From assembly GCA_038496675.1 (NCBI GenBank), contig CM076661.1, positions 13,572,951 through 13,636,950 of the forward strand: 64,000 bases of DNA, given 5' to 3'. This stretch comes from Rachycentron canadum. Lineage: Eukaryota; Chordata; Actinopteri; Carangiformes; Rachycentridae. Both the position numbers and the translations under genes were made by a program. How positions within the stretch are numbered: position 1 is the stretch's first letter; each line of letters starts with the position of its first letter. This document shows, piece by piece, positions 36,190-47,258 of this stretch. The notes under the pieces are model-generated. The model was given only the letters and a program-made list of their open reading frames with translations. It had not been told where the DNA came from and did no database searches.

Positions 36190-39100
36190 TCACTTAACAG
36201 TTTGTGTAGGATTCTTTGAGCTTTTCTCCACATGTTTCTTAGTTTTCTTTTTCTTCACTTTCTTGGTTTTGACTTTAACCTGCGGTTGCTTGGCATTTAG
36301 AGCAGGTCTGGACCTGGTCAGGTGATTTGCAGTGGGGCTTAGTTTGCTGTGTCCCATCTCTGGATCAGAGCGTATACCCTGAGCAGAGATGGACTTTCCT
36401 GGGGCAGAATGAGGGGAGTCATCCAGCAGGTTGGGTTGGGAGTAGGAACGCATCGCCAGGGAACCGGTCGGATGGTAAGACATGGTGCTCCCAAGCATCG
36501 GTAGATGGACATGCTCATTGCTTAGGTTGGTGACAGAATAGCGACTGCTGTTGGACATGACAATGTGGTGCCATGAACTGAGAGGGGTGGCAGAAAACTG
36601 CTGTGGACCACTTGAGTTGTCTTTGGCACCTCCTGGAGATATGACCATAGAGCTGTGCGGTGTAACTGCCTCCACTGCACTCTGGAAAGTCTTGAGGATA
36701 CGGTCGCTCTTCTGCTTCTCTTTCTTCTGTCGGGACTCTACCTTCCTCAGCTGGCGGCGGTGATCTCTCATCATCTGTTTCCTTGTATCAGCCAACCCCC
36801 TGCACAGAAACATCAGACAACATTTATTTTGTTTAGCCAAACTTTGAGACTGCAAATAATTTACTACATGCCACTCCTTTTATTTTACAAAGTAATCCAA
36901 AGTGAGGATCTTGATCTCCCAGCTCATGACTAAAACACACATGGTTCAACTATACTATTGCTGAAACTAATAAAACAAACATCTGTAAAAATTCGCAGCA
37001 CCTTTGTTACTCATTGTTTTCCAACAATAAACCGTAGCCAGCAAAGGTCAACTCTGTGACGTAAATTAAAGATCCCATAATCAAACAATAGCTCACCTGT
37101 AGTCTACCATTCCTGTCCTGTCACGATCAAGTCTCTGGATCAGCTCCTCAATCTGGTATCGATCCAAAGGAATGCTTGATTGCTATCATGGTTTTTACAC
37201 AACAGAAAAAGACAATGCATACAATGCATCAGTGAAGTCCCTTACTGCATGATTTTATTGATTCGTTATCTGCTTTTTGTTGGCTGTGATCAGCATCAGG
37301 AAACAGTCATGAATAGGATCGGAAGAGACCTTGATGATTTCAGAGGACAGCATCATCGCATTCTGTCACTGAAATCCATCAGTGGAGTTCTTCCTGCAAA
37401 TGTCACTGACCCTACACAGATAGGTAGATCAATATTTATTCAGAAACCTGCACCGCCTTCCTGAAGTCAGTGACAGGGACTTGCATGGTGCCGTCTTTGT
37501 CAATGTTCCGAAAGAAATCCCACAGGCGCAGTTTGCGTTGATCTAGATAATCCTTTAGAAGAAGGGAGAACGTGTTTTGACAATTATTACAATCATTCAT
37601 ACATCTAGACCCAAACAAAGAAGGAGATGCAGCCTTTTGATAGTTTTACCAAATTATTATGCAAGTAAGACACTTTTTAGACATTATATATGGATGTGAG
37701 ATTACATTTATAAACTGGTGGAATATGATCATTCCATTCAGATTTGGGGGTCTTAACACACCTGAATAACTTTCATTGGGTCGACACGTTTTGGTGGCTT
37801 CTTAGCGATGAAGCCCCCGACCCCTCCATACTGCACATCCAGACCAGGGTGTTCCTGACAAGTCAACTCCAACAGATGTACAAAGTTCTCATTTACCAGG
37901 ACATTCTGCTTGGTAAAAAGGTGAAAAAAAAGAAACAGTATTGTGTTGATTAAAACAAACAACAACATTTGAATGTGCTAACAGCTTAAGTGATTTGTTT
38001 GTACTGTGATCAGGCTGCACAACAGGACAGGAAATGCAAAACAATGCCACAGGAGTCACTCACACACATGTTTATCTCCTCCAAGGCAGTTTTAGGTGTG
38101 TTCTTCACCACGTTAACCAAGGCCAGTGCTCCCTCTACTGTTACAGAGTTGTACGCCAGCTACAGGAGCATAAGAATAAGGCATCACTTCACAGTTTATC
38201 TGAAGGTAAATTGATGTGTGTGGGCATAATAAAACTTCTTTCACCAACCAGAAGGACTCGAAGTGTGTCATTGAACTCAAGACCTCTGCACAGCAGGCTG
38301 ACACCCTCATTGGTGAGGCGGTTGTTGTTAAGGTTGAGGTGCACCAGAGTGCTGTTGAATTTTAGGGCCTCTCCCATGGCCAGGGCGCCCTCATTCCCAA
38401 AGCCATTCCATGATAAGTCAAGGTGTTTTAACATCACATTCACCTAAACATGGAACATGTCATCAAATTTTGTATACCTGTTTGTATACAAGTCAGTAAT
38501 CAAATTAATTTCATACAGAACCATACCTTGAGTCCAGCACAAAAAGCTACAGCCCCTTTCATTCTAAGATGATTCCAGCTAAGATCCAGCACCTCCAGAC
38601 CTTCATTGTTTGCTGTAGAAATGGATGGTACAATCAGAGAAAAACATGCAGATCTCAAATTCATAAAAATATTATGACTGGTAAATACCATACCTAACAA
38701 TTGTCCCAAATATTCGCCTCCTTTTCCACAAAACTCATTATGGCTCAGGTCAAGTTCCTTAATCCTGGAATTGCCCTAAACGTAAAATAAATATTAGAAA
38801 TATGGTAATTGAAAAAATATGCAAAAAAAATAGTTTGGTTCGTTCTTCTTTAATAACTTACTGAGAATGAATCTGCAAAATATTTAGCATCATCATCAGT
38901 AAATCCATTACCTGTTGGGAAAATATTATTTGCAGAAATATATAAAATAGAAATGACAGTGGATAATAATAATCTTATTATTGCCATTGTTAAATTTATT
39001 GATCTTGTAAGACGTTTGTTTTTCAAACTTCAACCCTGAAAAGTGCACTGAGCTGCTGTGGCCACCTCAACAGAGTAGGTAACAGACACTGAATTCATGG

Positions 39101-40113
39101 TGTCACTCCCAGCCAATATCAATGCAGTTAAATTCTGTTAATGTGCACATTACCTGAAAGTTTAATAGCCTTTAATGAAATGTTGTCCAGCAACATTTTA
39201 GCTACATACTCAGCTCCTGTAGACCGCAGACGGTTGTTGGACAAATCCTGAAAGCAAAACAGATGCAGTACATTTTATAATCCTACTACTGTGAAAGTGA
39301 AATTTCTTCTGAAAAGCACTTGTGCCCTCTAGTGGCGGGTTTGTAGTCCAACATACCAGATGCTGAATGGTGAAATTAGCCCTTAACATCTCCACAAGGT
39401 ACTTGGCTCCTTCAGCTTCAATGCCATTGTCTGCCAGTTCCAGGGTGTTGATATGCATATCAGTCTAAATACAAAGAGTTTATCAGAGATATTCTACTTC
39501 AAAAAGTCAAACCCAATAACACTGCTGTATTTTTAACTTACCACTAAAGCAATAGCAAGTGCTTTGCACCCCAAAGGTCCAAGACCATGGTGGGCAAGAG
39601 TCATTGTTGGAGAGTCAAGGTTTCGTATAAAGTAGGAGACTGGTACCACACCCACTAGCTTGCAGGCCTGCAGGTACACTTCAGCAGTCACAGACGTCTC
39701 CTGATTGCTCTCTTCTTTTTCTGGAAACGAGAAAACCCCATATAGTATGAGTATGTACTATAGATAGATTGATAGATAAATTGATATATAGATAGATAGA
39801 TAGATAGGTAGATAGATAGACCTAGAGTAGTGAGTAGTACAACTAGATAATTCACAGTCATCTAATTGTTTTGTTTGTATTATGAATTTAAAGTATATAT
39901 GTGCTGTAGGCTGCATATGACTTTACAGCTTTGCACTGAGAGCTGTATTTAGCCAAGAACTGAAAAAAAGAATTAAAAAACAAAAATGAATTTAATGTTC
40001 TTACCATCCGACTCCAAGTCTGTGTCAGACTCGTCATCCTTGCTTTGTGGTTGAGTTGGGGATGGACAATCATCATCCTTTAAGCAGAGGGACTCAAAAG
40101 AAAGTGTCGACAT
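36190..40113 (-). CDS. lrrc74a: Leucine-rich repeat containing 74A-like, with EF-hand region
   Basis: Thirteen exons on minus: 40113-40005, 39720-39542, 39464-39357, 39247-39154, 38911-38862, 38775-38694, 38612-38527, 38443-38249, 38159-38064, 37908-37762, 37552-37448, 37182-37097, 36799-36190, giving 648 residues with phase closing. An acidic N terminus is followed by about eight ribonuclease-inhibitor-type LRRs, each 28-residue unit ending LDLSxNxxxxxGA (LELADNGIEAEGA, LDLSNNRLRSTGA, LDLSHNEFCGKGG, LDLSWNHLRMKGA, LDLSWNGFGNEGA, LNLNNNRLTNEGV). Then come a good EF-hand loop, DKDGTMQVPVTD, a second weaker one (DRDRTGMVDY), a basic helix, and a long Ser/Pro tail ending in a lysine-rich cluster. 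The molecular function is not established. Adjacency to angel1 supports the 74A assignment. Exact choice between close acceptors near 37905-37908 is uncertain. Confidence 0.88.
39766..39821. repeat. (GATA)n microsatellite
   Basis: Imperfect GATA tetramers in an lrrc74a intron, interrupted by GATT and GGTA variants. Confidence 0.9.
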
Positions 40114-40528
40114 TGAGTTAACAGTCAGTTTATGTCTGGTTTAAAAACATTTCCTTTATACAAAAGGCTATGTCTATTTGCCCTTTTATTCCCAGGTGCT
40201 CTGTGTGGGCTGGTTGCTGTGAAATGAAACAGGCTTGTGCAGCAGGTAACTCTACCCCTCAGGTGATGTATCTTTAATAGCGACATTAACAATTTATGCC
40301 TGTGTGGTTTCAACCCTGTGTCTTTAGTAACTCTGAGCAAAACACACTATCAGAACAAAGTGATCTTATTTTACAGAATAGCTCATTTCTGAACAACAGT
40401 AATACATATTCAAAACTCTTCCACGAGGAAACGACACCAGTGACATTTGACTTGAACCCCCGACTCTCTCTCGCTCTCTCTCCACCAACGACCCCACAAC
40501 GCGCATGCGCTGATGTCAGTAAGGCAAC
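40114..40528. promoter_or_regulatory. Divergent lrrc74a-angel1 promoter
   Basis: The two start codons face away from each other across 415 bases. The angel1-proximal third is GC-rich and carries a GCGCATGCGC palindrome at 40501-40510, the core of an NRF1 site, only about 19 bases before the angel1 ATG. No TATA box is apparent. Whether both genes share one nucleosome-free region is inferred from the layout. Confidence 0.65.
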
Positions 40529-43500
40529 ATGATTGGCAGCATATTATTTTATGCGCTTTACCCATTGTCGCGGTACCTGACCGGTCGTCGTGCAGGTAAA
40601 TTTTTCATCACCTACAAAGTTTGTTTTAAGGTTTTCACTGTCGGTTTGAGGTGTGCGTGTTTCCCCCGAGCAGCTGTTGGGCGCTAACGGTGGCTAACGT
40701 TAACTTTAGTTCCTTGCCGACTGCGTTTGTCTTAATATTTGTCAGCTGCTAGCGTGAAGTTGTTGAGCTAAACTATATATTTTATATTTCAGGCAACAGT
40801 TTCTCTTTTATGACAAACGGAGCACGGCGTGTCTTGTTGATGCAGTTTAGCTAACTTTAGCTCATGGCTACGTGTGTTTGCTTGCACCTGTTCCAGAGCT
40901 GTTGACGCCCCCGTGACGTCAGAACGTCACTACGTGGGAGCTTTGTTTACGCTTTGGCAAAGAATAAAAAGCTCAGTAAGTTTTAGCTTAAAGTGAATGC
41001 GCCACTGTTTTCTAAGACGGATCTTGTTTTACAGAGGCCTCAAAGAAAGGTCTTCCGCCTGCAGAGGTTAATGGCAGGGCAGTGTGGGATGTTGGTGCTG
41101 TCCACTCTCAGACGACCCTGCTGGACCAGTGGCTCAGCCCAAGTAGTGCGACCCAGGGAGAAACGAAAGAAAGGATGAAAGAGCAAACCCCAGGAAAAGA
41201 AGTTGATGCAAGAATTGACACAGACAAAGAACAGCTGGTGGCTGTCCTGCATGAAGAAACGGAGATTGAGGCTATGAAGATGGGTGATATGCAATATGAC
41301 AAAGTGGAAGTTAGAGGTGTCTCAATGGAGTGGCTTAGGAAACAAAATTTAGAGGGTATCAGTGAAGAACAAGCACTTGGAGCACAGATGAAGTGTCTGC
41401 AAATAGATGAAAGCATACAAGAAACCTCTTGTCCAGTACAGGAACAAATACAGGTACACAGCTTGGAAGAGTCTGTAACTCCATTTGAGGACAGCACACA
41501 AGAAGTTACTTGTTCAGCTGTGGTACAAGTACAATTACAAAGCTGGGGAGAGTCAGTAACTCCAGTCAAAGACAGCGTACAAGAAACTATCTGTCTAGTA
41601 CAGAGACAAGTGCAGATACCAAGTGTGGAAGAGTCTTTGAACCCATCTGAAACTGTGGATGAAATAACTGAGTGCTGGGATGAATACTCATCTCTCTCAG
41701 CTGATGAAAGGCACAGTGGGACAAGCAGTTCCAATCTGGTATTCACCTCTCTTCTCTCTAACACTCCACCCCACCTTAAATTCACTGAGGAGCATGATAC
41801 ACAAATTGGCTGGCACTTCCCTGCAGGACCTGGCCTGGCAGAAGAAATGCAATACCCTTTGTGGCAATTTCCCCCTGTGAGCTATTACCCTCCAATAGAG
41901 CCAACAGTGCCCTTTGAAGGTGAGTCTTTTTTCCCAGTTGTAATACTTCCACTGTAGTGAGATTTGTCTTTGCTTGTGAGCAGTTTATCATTCAGCTGTT
42001 ACTTGGATCGACTTGTATGTACAGTATGTGCTTGTCTTTCACCCAGTGATGTGGAGAGTATGGGAGGAGGTAGATGAGAATACCCCAGCAGCAGAGTCTA
42101 CCCTGATACCCTTCCCATTCACAAATGCCTTAATGGACTTCACTGTCATGTCCTACAACATCCTTGCTCAAGATTTGCTGGAGGCCAATCAGGAGCTGTA
42201 CATACACTGTCCTCTGGAGGTGTTGGACTGGAGCTACCGCTGCAATTTACTCTTAGAGGAAATAATGAAATGGGCTCCAGATGTGAGTCAAATTTCACTT
42301 CTTTTTTTTTTTTTTTTCAATAAATTGAATCTATCCCACTAGGTGGCCACTGATGATTGGTGTGTGTCCTCTTGTGTTTAGATTCTGTGTCTCCAAGAGG
42401 TTCAGGAGAACCACTATAATGAACAGCTGTATCCAGTTCTGTCTCAGATGGGTAGGTCATCTGAAACAAAAGAGGAATAATCATGTTGGGGGGGAAGTGT
42501 TGTGAGGAAGGAACTACCTACTTTGTCTTCATGTTGTTTCTCCAGGCTACACCTGTGTGTACAAGCGGCGTACAGGGATCAAGACAGACGGCTGTGCTAC
42601 TTGCTATCGAAACAGTTGCTTCGCTGAGGTATCAGTAACTCCACTAGAGTACTTCAGGCCTGAGACCGAGCTGCTCAACCGGCACAATGTGGGCATTGTT
42701 TTGCTGCTTCGGCCAGTGGTCACCAAGGGACATGAAGCAAAGGGCCCACTCGTCTGCGTGGCCAATACCCACCTGCTCTTCAACCCTAGGAGAGGTGATG
42801 TGAAGCTGGCTCAGTTAGCCATAATGCTGGCAGAGATTGACAGCATGGTTAAGTCCTGTACAACCAAAGGTGAACACTGCAATGTTGTATTGTGTGGAGA
42901 CTTTAACTCAGTCCCGCAGATGCCGCTGTACCAGCTGATCACTACTGGTGAACTCTACTACCAGGGTCTACCAGCATGGATGGTGAGACAGAAATATTGC
43001 AAGGAACAACTGACTGTAATCAGTGTCTGGCATAATCTCTAATAACTTCTTATGGACTTGTTTAGATTAGCTATATTAGAGTCTTTATTTCAAGTTTTTG
43101 TCACGGTGCTTGCAACAGTTACCTCTAAACCCAGTTTGTATTCACAATGTCCTACAGATATCAGGTCAAGAGGACCTGTCCTACAAAACCAATTGTCACA
43201 GACTGTTTGCTCCCCTGTGGCCCGCTTGTCTGGGAATCACTGACAACTGCCAGTACACTACTGTCACCAACATGTTTGAGAGCAAGAGTCAGAAATCAGG
43301 TTTGAAGCAATTTGCACAGTTATTTTGAACCAATGAGTGAATTCCAGCCCTTCTTGTTTTGTTGCCTATCTGACTTGACCTAACGTCTTATGTTTGTTCC
43401 TTTTGTACAGGGACGTGTCAGTATAGCCATGACTTCATGCTAAAGCTGCGCTATTGTCCAGCAGCATGTGTCCGTCCTGTGGACCTGATCCTGATCCCAG

Positions 43501-44171
43501 GCGTGACTGACAACACACCAGGTACAGTAGGTACAGCAGGTACCATTAGCACATAGTAACATATTCTATACAATTTGAAACAAAAAACGATTTCTTAAAT
43601 GTGATAGGCTTAAATATTTGCCTTTTTGTGCACAGATGCTTCAAGGGGAAATCAGCCGTTTAATAAAAGGTCGGTTTCCCTGCAGTTTTTTGACATGGTG
43701 TAATTTGAAGCATCAACTGTGACACCTTCTTGCTGCTTTTACATTAACTGATACATACATTTTGCATTCACAGGTTCAGGCACACTATCACTCATCGCTT
43801 GGACCTGGAGTCAGTCTATAAACATATTCTCCCAGGCTCTGGCAGCTCAGAAGTCACCACCCTGCACTCTGAAGTGGGAGCCACTGTTGACTACATCTTT
43901 TACTCCCCAAGACGCACCTCTGTTCAAAAAGGTACTTGACATCTTCCAGACCTGAGAAAATAATTGGCTACGTGGAATAACTTATCTGTTGTTTTTTGTC
44001 TTTTCCTTAGCAGGTGGCAACTTTGTGAGTGAGGGTCTGAAGTTGATTGGTAGTCTCTCCCTCCTATCGGAAGATGTCTTATGGTCAATGAAAGGCCTTC
44101 CCAATCACATATTCCCCTCTGACCATCTCAGTCTTGTGGCCAAATTCCAGCTGGACCTGAATGTTGCGTGA
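40529..44171 (+). CDS. angel1: Angel homolog 1, CCR4-type endonuclease/exonuclease/phosphatase-fold protein
   Basis: Ten exons: 40529-40595, 41035-41919, 42047-42282, 42382-42451, 42546-42982, 43158-43299, 43411-43521, 43636-43669, 43774-43931, 44014-44171, giving 765 residues (766 with the alternative acceptor at 44011). The hydrophobic start MIGSILFYALYPLSRYL resembles the human ANGEL1 start. Exon 2 is a long acidic, low-similarity region with three 27-residue repeats. The conserved motif MWRVWEEVDE opens exon 3, followed by the EEP domain: FTVMSYNILAQDLL, ILCLQEVQENHY (metal-binding Glu), YKRRTGIKTDGCA, VANTHLLFNPRRGDVKLAQ, LCGDFNSVPQMPLY and the final SDHLSLVA (Asp-His). Human ANGEL1 is a cytoplasmic protein that binds eIF4E. 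The nuclease motifs look complete here. Confidence 0.95.
40914..40921. promoter_or_regulatory. Perfect cAMP-response element TGACGTCA in angel1 intron 1
   Basis: A full palindromic CRE about 320 bases after the first angel1 coding exon, in GC-rich sequence with further ACGTCA/GTGACG words around it (40905-40935). CREB/ATF binding is inferred. Confidence 0.45.
41409..41651 (+). repeat. angel1: Three in-frame 81-bp coding repeats in angel1 exon 2
   Basis: Units start at 41409, 41490 and 41571, exactly 81 bases (27 codons) apart. Each reads approximately (D/E)S-x-QE-x-x-C-x-V-(8 residues)-x-ES(V/L)xP. The units begin ESIQETSCPVQ, DSTQEVTCSAVVQ and DSVQETICLVQ. The bases have diverged but the register is kept. 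Confidence 0.88.
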
Positions 44172-47100
44172 TAGGAAAGACTGAACTCACTTGGGTGGAC
44201 GTCAGATTATAAACATATTTGAGTTCAAATTATTAAGGTCCTACTGATACAGGCATTCTAACAGAATTGAAGTTAGTATTTTTGTTCAAAAGCACCAGGA
44301 AAAATATTTAATGCCAACATTCAGTCCACGTTTCCACATTGTATTTCACATGAGGGAGATATGAGAAATCTTATTAGTGCTAATGTTATAGTCCATTTAA
44401 AAAATGAAGACTGATTTTCTTTTTTTCTTTTTGATGCAATAATTTACTGATCTGACTGCTGTCACATGTCCATTTATTTCACACCAAAGTTTTATTTTTT
44501 TTCAAATGGTTAAAAAAAAAGAATAAATATTTTATATTAATTTGTGCATGTGTTGTGGTTTTTAACACATTACAGACATTACATGTGTGAATTCTGGATT
44601 TATTATGTAGCAACCTTAAATGAATACTGGAATTAAATCCTCCAGTTGGTGTCAGGCTCCTGTGCTGAGATTGTGACATGAATGTCAGATCTGCCCCTCC
44701 CATCCCACTACACTGAAGCACTCAGTTTGTTAGGGCAAATGTGTATATGTGTGTGTGGTTGATGCATGAATGAATAATTTATGCAGATATTTGAGTGCTC
44801 ATGCATGACGGGACTCAGTGAAGGAGTTTTGAGTTATGTGTGGGCTATAGAACGTCTGTGAAGTTGTTTCCCATCGGAAGGACAACTGTCATTCACTTGT
44901 CACTCATTTATGTCTGCACTCGTAAAACATTTCCCATATAATTAAATCATCCAGGAGTTTATCTCTTAAATGCACAACAGAAACAGCTCCTGTCTTTATT
45001 TCCCCTGTGGCATTGAATGCATGTAAATAAACAATGGGTTCAGTGGGTTCTCTTATATATAGGTCACAATGCCTTCTGTTTCCATATTTTCCAAACAGTG
45101 GTGGACAGGGTGTTTGACATCTGGAATCCACAGTTTAATAGGGTAGAGATTTGTTTATCTTTCACATCTCTCTCTTCATAATTCACCAAGAACATAAGGT
45201 CAAACCTTTGTTTTTAGGAGCTCAATTCTCACAAATATCACTCTGCTCTTGTGATTTTACAGTAGTATATTGTAACATGAGAATGTTTTGCCTTAGATAG
45301 TACTCTTGGAGCTATATCACTGGCATATGCATCAAAGTGGTTCCTCGCTGACTGGTTTCAATTGAATGCAGCAATCATTAAACCTTATTAAGTGATTGCT
45401 GTGTGTATGCTTGGTGGACTTGGGGATCCATTAAACAACAGGATCCCTGATTATGAGCAAAGCACATGCTGCCAGCCTTCTACCACAATTATTTGTACAT
45501 GTTCAGCAAACACCAAGACAATACGAAGGATGGGATAACGTCTTATAATAACCATCTTACTTTTGTCAGCGTAGGTTTTCCATTTGAAACGTTGGCTTGA
45601 ACAATATTCTGAGATGCAAAACAGGTTGAAAGTGTCCCACTTAGTCTGACTGAGTGTTTTAATTCACTGTAGCCTGTGCTTCCCTTTTATAGAGTTGTTG
45701 GCATTGAGTTTCCTTTGTGTAAACCAAACAGTGGTGGTGTTTGGAGATCTCTTCAGTCGGCTCTCGTCATCATCTGCCTTGGTGCCAAAAGCCGCCCTCC
45801 AGCTGAGGACACCATGTGCTCATTTTGAACTAGGATGACAGGAAACTGGCACCATTCCCTGCTTGACACCCAAACAACTAGATACAATTTACCACTTCAT
45901 AACTGAATTTATTGTTATGTACTCTTTGAAAAATGGATAGGTAATTAAATACGAATTGAATTCTTAAAAACCAATCACAAAAATTAAATAGGAAAACAAA
46001 ATTGTGTTGCCACAATCCTGGTAATTCTTTATTGTGATCCTGTAAATCAAAAGTATATTTGCTACAAAACAATTGTGTTATAGAATAGTGAAATAAAATT
46101 GGACTACAGTTACTTGACACATAAAAATGTTGGCTGTGGCAACATATTTAGAACAGTGCATGGTATATTAAGTGGTCTACTGGGAATCACCAATACTGAG
46201 GGACGTATAAAATGACAATTAAAAAAAATACAAAATGCAGATAAAAGTGCTGTAAACAAACTTCTTTACACTTTACACTTAAATGGAAGTCAGTTGCTTG
46301 GATACCACTTAAGGCAGGTGAAATATTGGATAAAGTTGCTACAAATAAAAGTTAGAAATTGTATATATAAAGCAGTTATACAGTACAAATGACTTCTTAG
46401 TAATTTACATCTACATTAAATGCAGATAAAGTCAGTCAGTTGTGTTGTCATGAGTTGCCTTGATATTTGTCTTGATTCACTGACACTTTTGTATCATATG
46501 ATGTATTCAATCTCATATTCAGTCAACATCTCCACAAGGTAGACAGCATGCTCAATATGCTACCTTTTGCCTTTTAATTGCAAGTTTATTTCATAGCTTT
46601 TATTTAGAAAAGCAGAAGTGACACTGCTTTGTGTTTGGTGAGGCAATGACAATAATGGATTGGATATAAAAAAAGTGTTTTTTTTCTCTTTGAGTTGTCA
46701 TACAAGGCACAAGGGTAGTGGTTTACAAACTAGTCACTACGCAAGCATTTGCTCCCCAGCAGAGCCTAAGTGGATTTAAAATTACATTAAATGTATTTGC
46801 ACACTTACAGTACGATAATACAGATTGCAGACAAGCCTTAAGAGCTTTTGTTGTACATAGCAACACCACAAAAACCTATATGTCCAGTAGCACATTTACA
46901 CTGAGTGGTATTCTTGCCCAGCTTCAGGGAAGCCTCCTATTTCACATTGTACTCTGCAGTTTTGCATTTTAAAATGTTTTCAAACTACTGCACTTTTGAC
47001 CCCTTTATATAATTTGGGAGCGTTGCCAGCACCAATCACTATGCACAGTAACTGCTTCAGAAAAAGCTTCTATCAACACTGGCATTAGGAGGCAGAATGA

Positions 47101-47258
47101 GACATTTGTTTTTGGGGAGAAAAGTTGCTGGTGACCTACTCAAAACAGCCTGTGAGTAGGCCAATGTATACAAGGAATTTAGTCTTCGAGTAAATCAGGG
47201 GCCCCAATAATACATGTGTGTGATACCTTAAATTTCACAAGCAAACCAAAGTTCTCCT
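44172..47258. other. Convergent 3' region of angel1 and vash1
   Basis: An AATAAA at 44522-44527 is the likely angel1 poly(A) signal, 350 bases after its stop. The remainder is AT-rich, and part must be the vash1 3' UTR (minus, from 47258 downward), whose end could not be placed. Some 20 bases near 45020-45040 resemble a stretch near 23117-23137 and may be a dispersed repeat. No coding exon is seen. Confidence 0.55.
44522..44527 (+). terminator. angel1: angel1 polyadenylation signal AATAAA
   Basis: A canonical hexamer 350 bases after the TGA, followed by T/G-rich sequence. Confidence 0.6.

Noticed and set aside
41108..41785. 225-residue open frame on minus
   Set aside because: Antisense of angel1 exon 2; the cysteines come from the complement of the coding repeats.
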